From Bin87 sp034423575 (GTDB lineage Bacteria > Chloroflexota > Dehalococcoidia > Lucifugimonadales > UBA3495), in contig DAOUIF010000007.1 of the NCBI GenBank assembly GCA_034423575.1, forward strand, positions 1-64,000: 64,000 nt of DNA, in the 5' to 3' direction. The translations under genes and the position numbers were made by a program. How positions within the stretch are numbered: the first letter of the stretch is position 1; each line of letters opens with the position of its first letter. Below are positions 42,111 through 50,178 of this stretch, in pieces. Below the pieces are notes generated by a model, which was not told the DNA's origin, ran no database searches, and was given only the letters and a program-made list of their open reading frames with translations.

Positions 42111-43691
42111 GTGCCTGACCCACCCATCGTTGTCATCGGCGGAGGCCCGGCCGGCTCTTGCGTCAGCACGTTGCTGGCTCGGCGCGGCTATCCGGTCACG
42201 TTGTTGGAACGCGAGCGCTTTCCACGGGCCCACGTGGGGGAGTCCCTCCTCCCCGCCAGCATTCCCATCCTGGAGGACCTTGGCGTGCTGGATCGCGTCC
42301 GCGAAGCCGGGTTCGTGCTGAAGCGTGGCGCGACAATGATTTGGGGGGTGGACGGGGAGCCGTGGAGTTGGTACTTCAGCGAGACCAATGCCTCAAACCC
42401 ACATTCGTACCAGGTGTGGAGGCCCGAGTTTGACGCCATCCTGCTGGAAAACGCGCGGGATTCCGGTGTCGACGTGCGGGAAGGGTGCACGGTCACGTCG
42501 GTGGCATTCGACGACGCGCACACGGCCGTCGCAGTGCGATGTGGCGGCGACATATTGCCGGCGCGCCACGTCGTCGATGCCAGCGGACAGGGGGGCCTGT
42601 TGTCGCGGCAGTTGGGGCTGCGGCAGTGGGACGATTTCTTCCGGAACCTGGCGGTCTACGCATACTACCAGGGCGGCGACAGACTCCGGACGCCCGATGA
42701 GGGCAACATCCTGATCGAGTCTCAATCCAACGGCTGGATGTGGAACATCCCGCTGCGAGCCGGGTGGTCAAGCGTAGGCGCGGTGGTCGACTCCGAGACC
42801 GGCCAGGAAGGCATCCGGAAGTTGGGCGCGTGCGGCTTCCTGGAGGCGCAGATCGCGGCGGCTCCACAGACCGCGAAGATGCTGCAAAACGCCCACCTGA
42901 CCTCGGGCCCGGAAATCGTGCGCGACTGGTCGTACCGTTGCCGACAGCTTTACGGCCCGGGGTACATTCTGGCAGGGGATGCCGGTTGCTTCATCGATCC
43001 CCTGTTTTCGTCGGGCGTACATTTAGCGCTGACGTCGGGTACCTTGGCTGCTGCTGCGGTAGCTTCGGCTCTGTCAGATCCCAGTATGGCCGATGCGGTG
43101 GGACAGGTTTACCAGCAGCTGTACTACAAAGAGTACGGCCATTTTCGGGAGCTGGCCCGCCTGTTCTATTCCAGCAACCGCACGGCAGATTCCTACTTCT
43201 GGGAAGCGCGCCGACTGCTCGACGACGATCCGTCTTTAACACCGCGCCAGTCGTTCATACAGGCGGTGGCCGGTCAACCGCCCCGTGGTTACGAGCGGGC
43301 GGTATTGTCTCACGGCCTCGCGCCGGCTGCCTTCGGCCGGAGCGTGACCGACGTACAGGCTGAACGACGGTGGAGGCGCGAACACCCGCTGCTCCGAGGC
43401 GCGCGGCCACAACTGGCGGAAGGGGTCTTGCTCCAGCGTCAGCCGGTGCTGGCCGACGGCGACTTCGTCTGGGGCTACGGCCTGGTGACCGACGGACACC
43501 CGGAGGGGCTCCCGTGCAGCGGCCTGGTGGCGCGCCTGCTGCACGGGTTGGACGGCAACCTTACCGTGGCGCAAGCAATCGCAAGCCTGTGCCAGGGACT
43601 GGAGCCGGCAGCGGCGCGCCCAGTGGAACAGGCCGCGCTCGAGGCACTGCAAATCCTGTACGTCGACGGGGCGATCCGCGTGACTCCCTAA
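42111..43691 (+). CDS. Flavin-dependent halogenase-like FAD oxidoreductase
   Basis: 526 residues. Nucleotide-binding GGGPAGS (10-16), FPRAHVGESLLP (37-48) and LAGDAGCFIDP lie in the order of flavin-dependent halogenases and geranylgeranyl-reductase-like enzymes. SNGWMWNIP (207-214) is an exact WxWxIP match (Trp209, Trp211, Ile213, Pro214), a motif used to separate halogenases from monooxygenases. Lys71 in FVLKRGATMIWG is a plausible catalytic lysine. A C-terminal extension of about 90 residues with a LxxGLxGxLTVAQAI-type pattern resembles PqqD-like carrier-binding domains. A carrier-tethered substrate is therefore possible. Start: GTG at 42111. Confidence 0.6.
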   Translation: MPDPPIVVIGGGPAGSCVSTLLARRGYPVTLLERERFPRAHVGESLLPASIPILEDLGVLDRVREAGFVLKRGATMIWGVDGEPWSWYFSETNASNPHSYQVWRPEFDAILLENARDSGVDVREGCTVTSVAFDDAHTAVAVRCGGDILPARHVVDASGQGGLLSRQLGLRQWDDFFRNLAVYAYYQGGDRLRTPDEGNILIESQSNGWMWNIPLRAGWSSVGAVVDSETGQEGIRKLGACGFLEAQIAAAPQTAKMLQNAHLTSGPEIVRDWSYRCRQLYGPGYILAGDAGCFIDPLFSSGVHLALTSGTLAAAAVASALSDPSMADAVGQVYQQLYYKEYGHFRELARLFYSSNRTADSYFWEARRLLDDDPSLTPRQSFIQAVAGQPPRGYERAVLSHGLAPAAFGRSVTDVQAERRWRREHPLLRGARPQLAEGVLLQRQPVLADGDFVWGYGLVTDGHPEGLPCSGLVARLLHGLDGNLTVAQAIASLCQGLEPAAARPVEQAALEALQILYVDGAIRVTP

Positions 43692-43706
43692 CCCGGGGAC
43701 GATGCG

Positions 43707-44288
43707 TCACGGCTTGACCCAAGTCTCCGACCAGGCGCAACACGCCGTGCTGCTCTGGGCCGAGCCCCGCGCTTCCAGCGTCACCACCCCACTCAGGGCC
43801 CGGTCGCCCACGGTAATTTGGGCCTGGCGAGCCGGGAAGAAGCAACTGTACACGCCGTGCGTGCGGCCCGACACCTCGCCGGCCGGGTTGTTGAGCATAT
43901 AGGGCGTCAGGAAGTCGTGCCAGCTCAAAACTACCGTTTCCGTGGACGCCGCCACTATCTCGTTATAGGCGCTTTCGATGCCCCCGGATCGGCGGAACCG
44001 GGCGTTGATGACCGGCAGGTTGGTGTCGCCAAACTCCGGGAACAGCATGGACTCGATTTCTTCCTGTACATACCGAGTCATGGCGATGTTGTCGGAGTAC
44101 ACGCGCACCTGGTCGCCGTCGAGGTCTGCGCTCTTGAGAAACAGGACGTGTCCAGCGCCGGCCGGCGTCCACAGCACGCGCCAGTGGCTGGTGCGCGTGG
44201 TCTGTTCGCCGCCGGGTTCCGGAGACAGGCGAATGAAAGAGTTCTCGCCGGTGAGGCGAATCGCTGCTGGATCAATGGGGCTGGTCAT
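43707..44288 (-). CDS. Hypothetical protein
   Basis: 193 residues from the ATG at 44288, which has a GGAG box. The frame extends upstream, but only as an antisense reading of the aldolase gene. The protein is soluble, without signal peptide, and mainly beta: SHWRVLWTPAGAGHVLFLKSADLDGDQVRVYSDNIAMTRYVQEEIES and GRTHGVYSCFFPARQAQITVGD are its recognisable segments. TRYVQEEI plus a conserved SWHD could be functional. I do not recognise a family. It lies between the convergent halogenase-like gene and the upstream aldolase gene and shares direction with the latter. Confidence 0.65.
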   Translation of the reverse strand: MTSPIDPAAIRLTGENSFIRLSPEPGGEQTTRTSHWRVLWTPAGAGHVLFLKSADLDGDQVRVYSDNIAMTRYVQEEIESMLFPEFGDTNLPVINARFRRSGGIESAYNEIVAASTETVVLSWHDFLTPYMLNNPAGEVSGRTHGVYSCFFPARQAQITVGDRALSGVVTLEARGSAQSSTACCAWSETWVKP

Positions 44289-44332
44289 GTTGGTCTCCTT
44301 GCTGTCTTTGAGTGGGCAAGCGTCTGGGCAGT

Positions 44333-45109
44333 CTACAGGCCGTCCGCGGCGGCCCGCATGGTGTTCAGGTACTCGTTGCTCGCGCCCTGGATCAGCCGGC
44401 CTACGGTGTTGTGGAAGTATCGCGCGCCCAGCTCGAGGTAGTGGGGCACCAGAGCGTCCGGACAACTGCATCCAGCCGTAATGCCGGACGCCGCGATCTG
44501 CTGTACGCCCTTTTCGACCAGGGCCTGCACTTCCGGATGGGTCTGCTGACCCGGGTAGCCCATGCTTTGGGACAGATCGCCGGCTCCGATGAAATACACG
44601 TCCACCCCGGGCACTGTCACAAGCTCTGGAATGTTCTCGATGGCCTCCACTTCTTCCAGCATGAGGCAAACCAGCGTGTTGCGGTTGGCATCGGCCACGT
44701 AATCGGGGGTGGCGCCGCTGAATCCGTACTCGGCGGGTCGTCCCCCGCTGAACAAACCGCGGTCACCTTCGGGATAGTACTTGACGGCGGCAACCGCGGC
44801 GCGCGCCTCTTCGGCCGTGTTCACATGAGGAACCTGAACACCCCAGGCGCCCCGGTCCAGGAAGGGCGAGATGATTTCAGGCCGGTTTCCGACGGGCCTG
44901 ACGATAGGAGCGGTGCCTGAGTATTCTGCGGCACGGATCATGTCTTCAGCCAGGTCAACGGTAATGCTCCCGTGTTCGTTGTCAATGAGCACCCAGTCGT
45001 ATCCCAGGTAGCCGAGCATTTCGACAACCACCGGAGATGGAAAGGTAATCATTGAGCCGAAAACCGGTTCGCCGGCCTCCAGCTTCTTTTTCATGGTGTT
45101 TTCGCGCAT
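44333..45109 (-). CDS. HpcH/HpaI-family aldolase
   Basis: 258 residues. DWVLIDNEHGS (acid and His of the metal site), RPVGNRPEIISPFLDRGAWGVQVPHVNTAEEA, a Glu in LMLEEVEAIEN and GAGDLSQSMGYPGQ (Asp ligand) are conserved features of the class II pyruvate-dependent aldolases. Members cleave 4-hydroxy-2-oxoacids to pyruvate and an aldehyde. Substrate cannot be fixed. The ATG at 45109 has weak upstream signals. The hypothetical gene downstream is separated by about 45 bp and is probably in one transcript. Confidence 0.88.
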   Translation of the reverse strand: MRENTMKKKLEAGEPVFGSMITFPSPVVVEMLGYLGYDWVLIDNEHGSITVDLAEDMIRAAEYSGTAPIVRPVGNRPEIISPFLDRGAWGVQVPHVNTAEEARAAVAAVKYYPEGDRGLFSGGRPAEYGFSGATPDYVADANRNTLVCLMLEEVEAIENIPELVTVPGVDVYFIGAGDLSQSMGYPGQQTHPEVQALVEKGVQQIAASGITAGCSCPDALVPHYLELGARYFHNTVGRLIQGASNEYLNTMRAAADGL

Positions 45110-45308
45110 CAGGGTCTACTCCTGCGTGGAGGCGGTCCGGCCGCCTGCGGTGGCCGAATGCTATGCGCGGGGCATACCCACCGTCAACCGGGCAGTTACC
45201 GCCCCCAGTCATCTTCCAGGCGCCGGCGAGGTCATGATCGCCGGCACATCTCCCAGCCAAGCGGGGACTCACTCTGCCAACAGCATTACAACAGCAACGT
45301 CGCGGCGG

Positions 45309-45337
45309 TTGGAAAGGATTACCGTTGCGGGTACAAT
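45309..45337 (+). promoter_or_regulatory. Promoter for tRNA-Thr
   Basis: TTGGAA (45309-45314) and TACAAT (45332-45337) are separated by 17 bases and end 9 bases before the tRNA. The -10 is good; the -35 has two mismatches. Position makes it the likely tRNA promoter. Confidence 0.6.
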
Positions 45338-45346
45338 AAATCCCAC

Positions 45347-45422
45347 GCCGATGTAGCTCAGCCGGAAGAGCAGCGGTTTCGTAAACCGCAGGTCAAGGGT
45401 TCGAGTCCCTTCATCGGCTCCA
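45347..45422 (+). tRNA. tRNA-Thr (anticodon CGT)
   Basis: Complete cloverleaf: acceptor GCCGATG/CATCGGC (7 bp, perfect), D arm GCTC/GAGC, anticodon stem GCGGT/ACCGC with loop TTCGTAA and anticodon CGT, TpsiC arm AAGGG/CCCTT with loop TTCGAGT. Discriminator T at 45419 and encoded CCA at 45420-45422. It decodes ACG. Threonine synthase lies 220 bp downstream, a curious but probably coincidental neighbour. Confidence 0.96.
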
Positions 45423-45639
45423 CTTTTGCTCGACGTCAAACCGCCATTCACCCGTCGACGGCACTCTCGGACTCTTCCTACCGCGAAGGCGGGAACCGGG
45501 CGGCGCGAAATGAGGCTTGGTTGATAGTCCGGGCGTCCTCTGGCACAATGGGTGATCGGTGTATGCGTTTTGATCCGTGCAGACGGTTGGGTTGGAAACC
45601 GGTGCACGGGTACATCAGGAACCACGGAGGTAACATCCG

Positions 45640-46929
45640 GTGGCATTTGTCAAAGGATTGAAGTGCCGGGAATGCGGGCGGGAATACCCGGGCGAAGCCC
45701 TGAACGTCTGCGACTTCTGCTTCGGACCGCTGGAGGTCATCTATGACTACGTGACCATCTCCGAGGTGGTCACGCACAAGCGCATCACCGACGGACCGTT
45801 GAGCATCTGGCGCTACCAGGACCTGCTGCCGGCAGAGGCAGACGATCCGGTGGATATAATGGCCGGCTATACCCCGCTGCTGAAGGCCAAAAACCTGGGC
45901 AAACGCCTGGGCCTGAACAACCTGTACATCAAAAACGACAGCGTCAACCCGTCTTTCTCATTCAAGGACCGCGTGGTTTCAGTCGCCGCTACGAAGGCGG
46001 TTGAGTTCGGGTACGAAACTCTGGCATGCGCCAGCACCGGAAACCTGGCCTGCAGCGTGGCCGCCCATGCCGCCCGGGCAGGCGTAGACGCGGTGGTATT
46101 CATTCCGGCTGATCTGGAGCGCGGCAAGGTCATCGGCGCCGCGGTGTACAACCCGACGCTGGTAGCGGTGGAAGGCACCTACGACGAAGTGAACCGGCTG
46201 TGCAGCGAGGTGAGCGACAACTACCACTGGGCCTTCGTCAACATCAACATGCGCCCGTACTATGCCGAGGGCAGCAAGACGCTCGGTTACGAGGTGGCTG
46301 AGCAGCTCGGCTGGCGCGTACCGGACCACGTGGTCGTCCCGTCTGCGTCCGGGGCAATGTTCACCAAGATCTGGAAGGGATTCAACGAATTGGCCTGTCT
46401 GGGCCTCCTTGACGGCGTGTCTCCCATGCCCTTTGGCGCCGATCAGAACACGGTGCATCATCCAGCCGTCACGACCAGGATGCACATGGCGCAGGCGGCG
46501 GGTTGCTGCCCAATCGTGTCCGCCTGGGAAAACCAGCAGAACCAGATCCGACCGGTGCGGCCCGACAGCATCGCCAAGTCCCTGGCCATCGGCAATCCTG
46601 CGGACGGCATCTACGCGCTGCGTGTCATCCGCGAGTCCGACGGAAGCGGATACGCCGTCCCCGAATCCCAAGTAGTTGACGGCATCAAACTGCTGGCCGA
46701 ATCCGAGGGCATATTCACGGAGACTGCCGGCGGAGTTACCGTTTCCACCCTCAAATACCTGGCTGAGAGCGGTGCGATTGGACCTGACGAATTGACGGTG
46801 GCCTATATTACGGGTAATGGGCTGAAGACCCAGGAAGCGGTCGAAGAAGTCGTCAACCCATTGCTGGTCAAACCGATGATGGGCTCTTTCGAGGCTGCTC
46901 TCGAAAACCGCATGGCGGCACGGGTGTAG
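45640..46929 (+). CDS. thrC: Threonine synthase
   Basis: 429 residues, starting at GTG 45640. An N-terminal zinc ribbon (CRECG ... CDFCFG) precedes the PLP-dependent fold type II core. GYTPLLKAKNLGKRLGL and NPSFSFKDRVVSVAA (Lys forms the PLP aldimine) are the class signatures, followed by CASTGNLACSVAAHAARAG and AYITGNGLKT. Converts O-phosphohomoserine to threonine. The zinc ribbon form is frequent in archaea and Chloroflexi. Next genes, a NIL domain and a CysO-like protein, suggest a link to amino-acid sulfur metabolism, so a sulfur-amino-acid role cannot be excluded entirely. Confidence 0.93.
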   Translation: MAFVKGLKCRECGREYPGEALNVCDFCFGPLEVIYDYVTISEVVTHKRITDGPLSIWRYQDLLPAEADDPVDIMAGYTPLLKAKNLGKRLGLNNLYIKNDSVNPSFSFKDRVVSVAATKAVEFGYETLACASTGNLACSVAAHAARAGVDAVVFIPADLERGKVIGAAVYNPTLVAVEGTYDEVNRLCSEVSDNYHWAFVNINMRPYYAEGSKTLGYEVAEQLGWRVPDHVVVPSASGAMFTKIWKGFNELACLGLLDGVSPMPFGADQNTVHHPAVTTRMHMAQAAGCCPIVSAWENQQNQIRPVRPDSIAKSLAIGNPADGIYALRVIRESDGSGYAVPESQVVDGIKLLAESEGIFTETAGGVTVSTLKYLAESGAIGPDELTVAYITGNGLKTQEAVEEVVNPLLVKPMMGSFEAALENRMAARV

Positions 46930-46935
46930 TCGGTC

Positions 46936-47178
46936 ATGGCCAAGCAGCGAGTGCGGTTTACGTTCTCGGCTGAAATGGTGCGCGAGCCGATCATCTACCG
47001 GCTGGGACACGATTTCGATGTCGTTACCAACATTCGGAGGGCTGACGTCCGATCCGATGTCGGATGGGTAATCCTCGAGCTGGAAGGTTCCGAAGAGGAG
47101 ATCCAGCGTGGCCTCGACTGGGTTGGCGACACGGGCGTCAGGGTTGACCCCATTGCAGGGGACGTGATCGAAGGCTGA
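46936..47178 (+). CDS. NIL-domain protein
   Basis: 80 residues, a single ferredoxin-like NIL domain: KQRVRFTFSAEMVREPIIYRLG, FDVVTNIRRADVRSDVGWVILELEG and an amphipathic helix with EEEIQRGLDWVGDTGV. The NIL domain is known at the C-terminus of methionine ABC transporter ATPases and alone in small proteins near amino-acid sulfur genes. It is found 6 bp after threonine synthase and before the CysO-like gene, which supports an amino-acid-binding or regulatory role. Confidence 0.8.
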   Translation: MAKQRVRFTFSAEMVREPIIYRLGHDFDVVTNIRRADVRSDVGWVILELEGSEEEIQRGLDWVGDTGVRVDPIAGDVIEG

Positions 47179-47270
47179 CCGCGGCCGCGGTTGCCTATTG
47201 TGGGTACCACAAACATGCCGCAGCGGCGGACGCGAAACGGCATCCCAAAATTGCAGGAGGAACATTTCCA

Positions 47271-47552
47271 ATGGGCGTAACGGTACGCATTCCCACTCCG
47301 CTGCGACGCATGACCGGCGGCGCAGACAAAGTAGAACTGGACGTGGCTGACCTTTCTCAAATGATCGACCATTTGGAGAGCGACTATCCCGGCTTCAAGG
47401 AGCGGTTGCTGGATGAAGAGGGCGAGTTGCGTTACTTCGTGAACATTTACGTAAACGGCGAAGACATCAGGTTCGACCAGGGCCTGCGAACGGCTATCAA
47501 GTCTGGAGACGAGATCAGTATCGTGCCGGCAGTTGCCGGTGGTCTTACCTGA
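47271..47552 (+). CDS. CysO/MoaD-like ubiquitin-fold sulfur carrier
   Basis: 93 residues. VTVRIPTPLRRMTGGADKVELD, DHLESDYPGFKERLLDE, YFVNIYVNGEDIRF and the closing VPAVAGGLT follow the mycobacterial CysO pattern of a beta-grasp carrier whose C-terminal Gly-Gly is thiocarboxylated. Here two residues (Leu-Thr) follow the GG, so a protease (Mec-type in mycobacteria) would be needed to expose it. The partner CysM-like synthase and an activating enzyme are not in the window. AGGAGG precedes the ATG; a strong terminator follows at 47584. Confidence 0.88.
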   Translation: MGVTVRIPTPLRRMTGGADKVELDVADLSQMIDHLESDYPGFKERLLDEEGELRYFVNIYVNGEDIRFDQGLRTAIKSGDEISIVPAVAGGLT

Positions 47553-47583
47553 CTGCCGCGGCCGAAACTGCCATCGTGAATCG

Positions 47584-47616
47584 GACACTCCCGCAGGTGC
47601 GGGAGTGTCGCTTTTT
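47584..47616 (+). terminator. Strong rho-independent terminator
   Basis: Perfect 12-bp stem GACACTCCCGCA / TGCGGGAGTGTC, two-base spacing at the loop, and five T residues after it. It ends the threonine synthase / NIL / CysO-like operon. Confidence 0.9.
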
Positions 47617-47748
47617 CCTTGTTCCTCCGACAACCTGCAAACAGCAGATACCGACCGGAACGCTCATAAACCAATAGATACGCAGGGATTTACATTCGCG
47701 GAAAATATTCGCGATCCCACGCATTAAGCGGTGCCTCGATCGCGTTGC

Positions 47749-47777
47749 TTGACATGATTGGCAGCGTTCGCTAAATT
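47749..47777 (+). promoter_or_regulatory. Sigma-70 promoter of the hopanoid operon
   Basis: TTGACA (47749-47754) and TAAATT (47772-47777) with a 17-base spacer. It follows the terminator above and lies about 80 bases before the first gene of the hopanoid run. Confidence 0.7.
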
Positions 47778-47863
47778 CATCCCACGTTGGAACGGACGGG
47801 CCTTACCCGGAAACCGCGCGCCGCGCCTACCTCGTAATCCTTACCGCACGGCAGGCTTCGTCA

Positions 47864-48973
47864 ATGGGTACAACACCAACAGCCTCCACGGAGGTTAGCC
47901 GGTTGGGTCGGCAGGGCAACCACATGGTGCAGCGGGAAGCGCCAGGTTTGCCCGCCATGTTTGACCGTTATCGAGAGCACTTGGAAAACGCGCTGGCAGC
48001 AGCGGTGCCCCCTCTGCAAGACCACGCGGTCAACACGCTGCTGCGATACCACTTGGGATGGTGTGATCCCACCGGGACTCCGGCAGCCACCCCGGCATCT
48101 CAGGGCAAAGCTCTCCGGCCAACGCTGTGCATGTTTGTGTGCGATGCACTCCAGGGCGATCCCGGCCACGCGGCTCCGGCGGCAGCCGCCCTGGAGCTGA
48201 TCCATAACTTTTCACTGATTCACGACGACATTCAGGATCAGGGAATGGAACGGCGACACCAACCTACGGTGTGGGCCGTCTGGGGCACGGAACACGCGCT
48301 GGTGGCCGGCGACGCCATGCAATCCCTGGGTGATTTAAGCACCCTGAACCTGGACGGCAGCGTGCCGTCCGTCACCACGATTCGGATCTCCCAGTTGCTG
48401 ACCCAAAGCTACCTCGAAATGATTGAGGGCCAATGTCGGGATCTGGAGTTCGAGCGGCGCGAAGTCATCGCGTCGAACGAATACCTGGACATGATTGCCC
48501 TGAAAACAGGTGCGCTGATCCGTAGCAGCATGGTAATCGGAGCGACCATCGCCACCGACGATAGCGAGACCCTGGAAGGAGTAGCTCGCTTCGGCAGGGC
48601 CATTGGACGATTGTTCCAGATCAGGGACGACTACTTGGGCATTTGGGGAGATGAAGCGATCACCGGAAAGTCTGCGGACAGCGACATCGTCCAGCGCAAA
48701 AAGAGTTTCCCCATCGTGTACGCTTTCCAGCACGCCGGTGGCGCCGATCGTGAAGAGTTGCTGCGTTTGTACTCCCAGGAGGTTCTCGAAGAGGCTGACG
48801 TGAATCGTGTCATGGACATACTGGACCACCTCGGCGCCGACCGACAGACCGACGAGCTCACCGAGGCCACCGCTGACGAAGGTCGGGCCGCTTTGGCGAT
48901 GCTGGAGCTACCACCCTGGGCCACTGAAGACGCCACGAACCTGATTGACTTCATGGCCTACCGCCTGTTCTGA
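47864..48973 (+). CDS. Polyprenyl (farnesyl/geranylgeranyl) diphosphate synthase
   Basis: 369 residues from ATG 47864; Met21 at 47924 is an alternative, since the N-terminal 20 residues are low-complexity and polar. First Asp-rich motif DDIQD (121-125) in HNFSLIHDDIQD, RRHQPTVWAVWG, then FQIRDDYLGIWGD as the second Asp-rich motif, and KKSFPIVYAF. It joins isopentenyl diphosphates to make the allylic precursor. As first gene of the hopanoid operon, it probably supplies farnesyl diphosphate for squalene. Product chain length cannot be read directly. Confidence 0.9.
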   Translation: MGTTPTASTEVSRLGRQGNHMVQREAPGLPAMFDRYREHLENALAAAVPPLQDHAVNTLLRYHLGWCDPTGTPAATPASQGKALRPTLCMFVCDALQGDPGHAAPAAAALELIHNFSLIHDDIQDQGMERRHQPTVWAVWGTEHALVAGDAMQSLGDLSTLNLDGSVPSVTTIRISQLLTQSYLEMIEGQCRDLEFERREVIASNEYLDMIALKTGALIRSSMVIGATIATDDSETLEGVARFGRAIGRLFQIRDDYLGIWGDEAITGKSADSDIVQRKKSFPIVYAFQHAGGADREELLRLYSQEVLEEADVNRVMDILDHLGADRQTDELTEATADEGRAALAMLELPPWATEDATNLIDFMAYRLF

Positions 48974-49006
48974 CGTACCTGGCGGCCGGCTACGGAGATT
49001 TTGAAC

Positions 49007-50083
49007 ATGGTAAGGACGAATAAGGATCCAAGCGCGGTCGTCAAGCCGGCCAAGCGCCCCATCGAACTGGGCGTACGCATGGGTTGGTACATACTCAAGA
49101 ACCGGCTGCGAGGCCGTAAACGCTTCCCTCTGGTCACAATGTTGGAACCTCTGGAGATGTGCAACCTGGCGTGCATCGGATGCGGTCGGATACGGGAATA
49201 CCGTGGCGTCCTGGACCAGATGATGCCAGTGGATGAAGCCTTGGACGCTGTGTACAAGTCGGGTGCTCCAATCGTCTCCATTGCAGGCGGCGAGCCGACG
49301 ATACATCCCAAAATCGACGAGATCATCAACACCCTGGTTGACCAAAAATTCTTCGTCTACTGCTGCACGAATGCGCTGCTGCTCCCGAGAATGCTGGACA
49401 GGATTCCGCCATCAAAGTACTTCTGCTGGGTCATACACATGGACGGCATGGAGGAGAAGCACGACGAATCGGTGGCGCGTCCCGGTGTGTTCAAACGGGC
49501 AGTGGACGGTATCCAAATGGCAGTGGAGCGCGGTTATCGCGTATGCACCAACACTACGGTTTTCCGCAACAGTGACGTCGAAGATTTGCGGGAGATGTTC
49601 CGGTACGTGGGTGACTTGGGCGTCGAAGGGTCGATGATTTCACCGGGCTACGACTTTGAAGACGCTCCCGATCAGGATCTGTTCCTCACTCGTCAAGAAT
49701 CCAGGAACGTGTTCCGGAACCTGCTGGATCCGACCCGCATGGAGGGGATGCGGTTCTACAACAACCCTCTTTACCTGAATTTCCTTCGGGGAGAACGAGA
49801 ATACCAGTGCACCGCATGGTCCAATCCTACATACACGGTAATGGGCTGGCGGAAGCCCTGTTATCCGCTGGCCGACGAGCACACCGCAAACATCGACGAA
49901 CTGTACGAACCCCGGTTGTGGGAGGAACAATACGGCGTGGGCCGGGACCCCCGCTGCAACAACTGCATGATGCACTGCGGGTTCGAATCCGCAACGATAT
50001 TTAACGCGATTGGCAAACCCAAAGAATGGGTGACGTTCATCAAATCCGGCGCGGCGCACAAGGGGGGGATCAGCGTCGGTTAG
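49007..50083 (+). CDS. hpnH: Adenosyl-hopene transferase HpnH (radical SAM)
   Basis: 358 residues. The radical SAM cluster motif CNLACIGCG (Cys52, 56, 59) binds the [4Fe-4S]; SIAGGEPTIHP and HMDGMEEKHD are downstream hallmarks; CNNCMMHCGFES at the C-terminus is the SPASM-like extra Cys region of HpnH. It couples the 5'-deoxyadenosyl radical to diploptene to make adenosylhopane, the first step of C35 hopanoids. The ATG at 49007 is preceded by GGAG. It is flanked by the prenyl synthase and hpnG, as expected. Confidence 0.94.
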   Translation: MVRTNKDPSAVVKPAKRPIELGVRMGWYILKNRLRGRKRFPLVTMLEPLEMCNLACIGCGRIREYRGVLDQMMPVDEALDAVYKSGAPIVSIAGGEPTIHPKIDEIINTLVDQKFFVYCCTNALLLPRMLDRIPPSKYFCWVIHMDGMEEKHDESVARPGVFKRAVDGIQMAVERGYRVCTNTTVFRNSDVEDLREMFRYVGDLGVEGSMISPGYDFEDAPDQDLFLTRQESRNVFRNLLDPTRMEGMRFYNNPLYLNFLRGEREYQCTAWSNPTYTVMGWRKPCYPLADEHTANIDELYEPRLWEEQYGVGRDPRCNNCMMHCGFESATIFNAIGKPKEWVTFIKSGAAHKGGISVG

Positions 50084-50178
50084 ACGCATCCGAGCATTGC
50101 ATCGGCGTCGCGCACCAGACTGCGGATATTTCAATAACAACGCGAACGCCAACCGGCCGGCTGAGGTTCGTCGCCTTT

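Noticed and set aside
45979..47271. Minus-strand reading of 430 residues
   Set aside because: Antisense to threonine synthase and the NIL gene.
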